NCBI GenBank assembly: GCA_003520545.1 | Contig: DOUP01000203.1 | Coordinates: forward strand, 1-6,497 | DNA: 6,497 nt | Reading direction: 5' to 3' | Origin: Maritimibacter sp. | Lineage (GTDB): Bacteria > Pseudomonadota > Alphaproteobacteria > Rhodobacterales > Rhodobacteraceae | Part shown: positions 5,783 to 6,497 of the stretch, one piece after another | Numbering within the stretch: position 1 is the stretch's first letter | Layout: each line of letters starts with the position of its first letter | Made by a program: the position numbers and the translations under genes | The notes under the pieces: generated by a model | What the model saw: only the letters and a program-made list of their open reading frames with translations | The model's database searches: none | Told to the model about the DNA's origin: nothing

Positions 5783-6497
5783 TGGCAAAGGTGCTCGTCA
5801 CCCGCCCGCTGCCCGACGCGGTGTTCAACCACCTGTCCGACCATGAAGTCACGCAGCGCGAGGACACGGCGCCGATGAGCTTTGACGAAATGGTCGCCTC
5901 GCTCACCGACTACGACGCGGTGCTTCCCACCTTGGGCGATCTCTACTCGGCGGAGGTTTTCGACGCGGCGGGCAGCCCCCGCGCCAGGCTCCTCGCCAAC
6001 TTCGGCGTCGGCTTCAACCATATCGACGTTGCTGCGGCGCGGGCCAAGGGCATTACCGTGACCAATACGCCGGGCGCGGTCACCGATGCCACGGCTGATA
6101 TCGCCCTCACGCTCATCCTGATGACCGCACGACGCGCGGGCGAGGGCGAGCGGCTGGTCCGGGCAGGCGATTGGCAGGGTTGGCACCCGATGCAGTTCCT
6201 CGGCCAGCATGTTTCCGGCAAGACGCTGGGCGTGATCGGAATGGGCCGGATCGGTCAAGCGATCGCGCGCCGCTGCCATCATGGGTTCGGGATGGACGTG
6301 GTGTTCTACAACCGCTCGCCCAAGACACTCGACTTCCCATCCACGCAGTTGGACAGCGTCAAAGCGGTGGCCGCGCAGTCGGATTTCGTCGTCGTGGCAC
6401 TTCCCGGTGGGGCCGAGACGCGCCACATTGTCGACGCCGACACCTTCGCCGCGATGCAAGCCCATGCCATCTTCGTGAACATCGCGCGGGGCGAAAT
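5782..6497 (+). CDS. D-2-hydroxyacid dehydrogenase, D-glycerate dehydrogenase / hydroxypyruvate reductase type (3'-truncated by window)
   Basis: The frame is open from ATG 5782 to the end of the window (238 codons plus 2 nt). About 80-90 C-terminal residues lie outside, judged from the usual length near 320. The N-terminal part of the substrate domain is followed by LLANFGVGFNHIDVAAARAKGI (70-91) and TNTPGAVTDATADIALTL (94-111), typical of the glyoxylate/hydroxypyruvate reductase branch. The cofactor fold carries GVIGMGRIGQAIA (150-162), with YNRS (176-179) at the end of beta-2, where Asn-Arg-Ser instead of an acidic residue suggests NADP(H). Substrate-binding Arg236 is in VNIARGE; the catalytic Glu and His should be in the missing part. 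It should interconvert D-glycerate and hydroxypyruvate or reduce glyoxylate. No good ribosome binding site precedes it. Its ATG shares one base with the upstream TGA, so translation is probably coupled. Confidence 0.9.
   Translation, partial: MAKVLVTRPLPDAVFNHLSDHEVTQREDTAPMSFDEMVASLTDYDAVLPTLGDLYSAEVFDAAGSPRARLLANFGVGFNHIDVAAARAKGITVTNTPGAVTDATADIALTLILMTARRAGEGERLVRAGDWQGWHPMQFLGQHVSGKTLGVIGMGRIGQAIARRCHHGFGMDVVFYNRSPKTLDFPSTQLDSVKAVAAQSDFVVVALPGGAETRHIVDADTFAAMQAHAIFVNIARGE

Overview
The window is GC-rich, ordinary-looking bacterial chromosome with strong G/C bias at third codon positions. Protein content points to an alphaproteobacterium, most likely Rhodobacterales (roseobacter type). 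The clues are a four-helix membrane protein with a C-terminal LytTR domain, a GMC oxidoreductase, and a YbjN / proC / CsaA-type / D-glycerate-dehydrogenase-type run. This assignment is inferred from protein families, not from a marker gene. There is no rRNA, tRNA, insertion sequence, integrase or CRISPR array.

Layout. Positions 1-126 hold the 3' end of an unrecognised plus-strand gene. Its tail overlaps, tail to tail, a minus-strand pair read leftwards: a membrane-anchored LytTR transcription regulator (1133-1993), then, 17 nt downstream, a YhbW-family luciferase-like flavin monooxygenase (102-1115). An AT-rich intergenic region (1994-2123) separates the regulator from a divergent FAD-dependent GMC oxidoreductase (2124-3725). 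This region carries two near-palindromes and is the natural place for regulation of both sides.

The roughly 280-bp gap after the GMC gene (3726-4009) has no convincing gene. It carries an unusual series of hairpins: a perfect 24-bp palindrome, immediately followed by a second perfect stem-loop, then two more. Next come a YbjN-domain protein (4010-4513), a strong UUCG-tetraloop terminator (4541-4562), and a tightly packed plus-strand operon. The operon is proC (pyrroline-5-carboxylate reductase), a CsaA-type tRNA-binding-domain protein, and the first three quarters of a D-2-hydroxyacid dehydrogenase (D-glycerate dehydrogenase / hydroxypyruvate reductase type) that runs off the right edge. Both junctions overlap stop and start codons, which suggests translational coupling.

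How the genes work together. ProC makes proline. CsaA is probably a chaperone or RNA-binding housekeeping protein. The dehydrogenase would act in glyoxylate/hydroxypyruvate metabolism. The left half looks like a redox unit (flavin monooxygenase, FAD alcohol/choline-type dehydrogenase) with a membrane LytTR regulator between them; that regulatory link is inference. I do not see a clearly novel multi-gene system. The most unusual sequence features are the hairpin cluster at 3730-3868 and the LytTR/GMC divergent control region.
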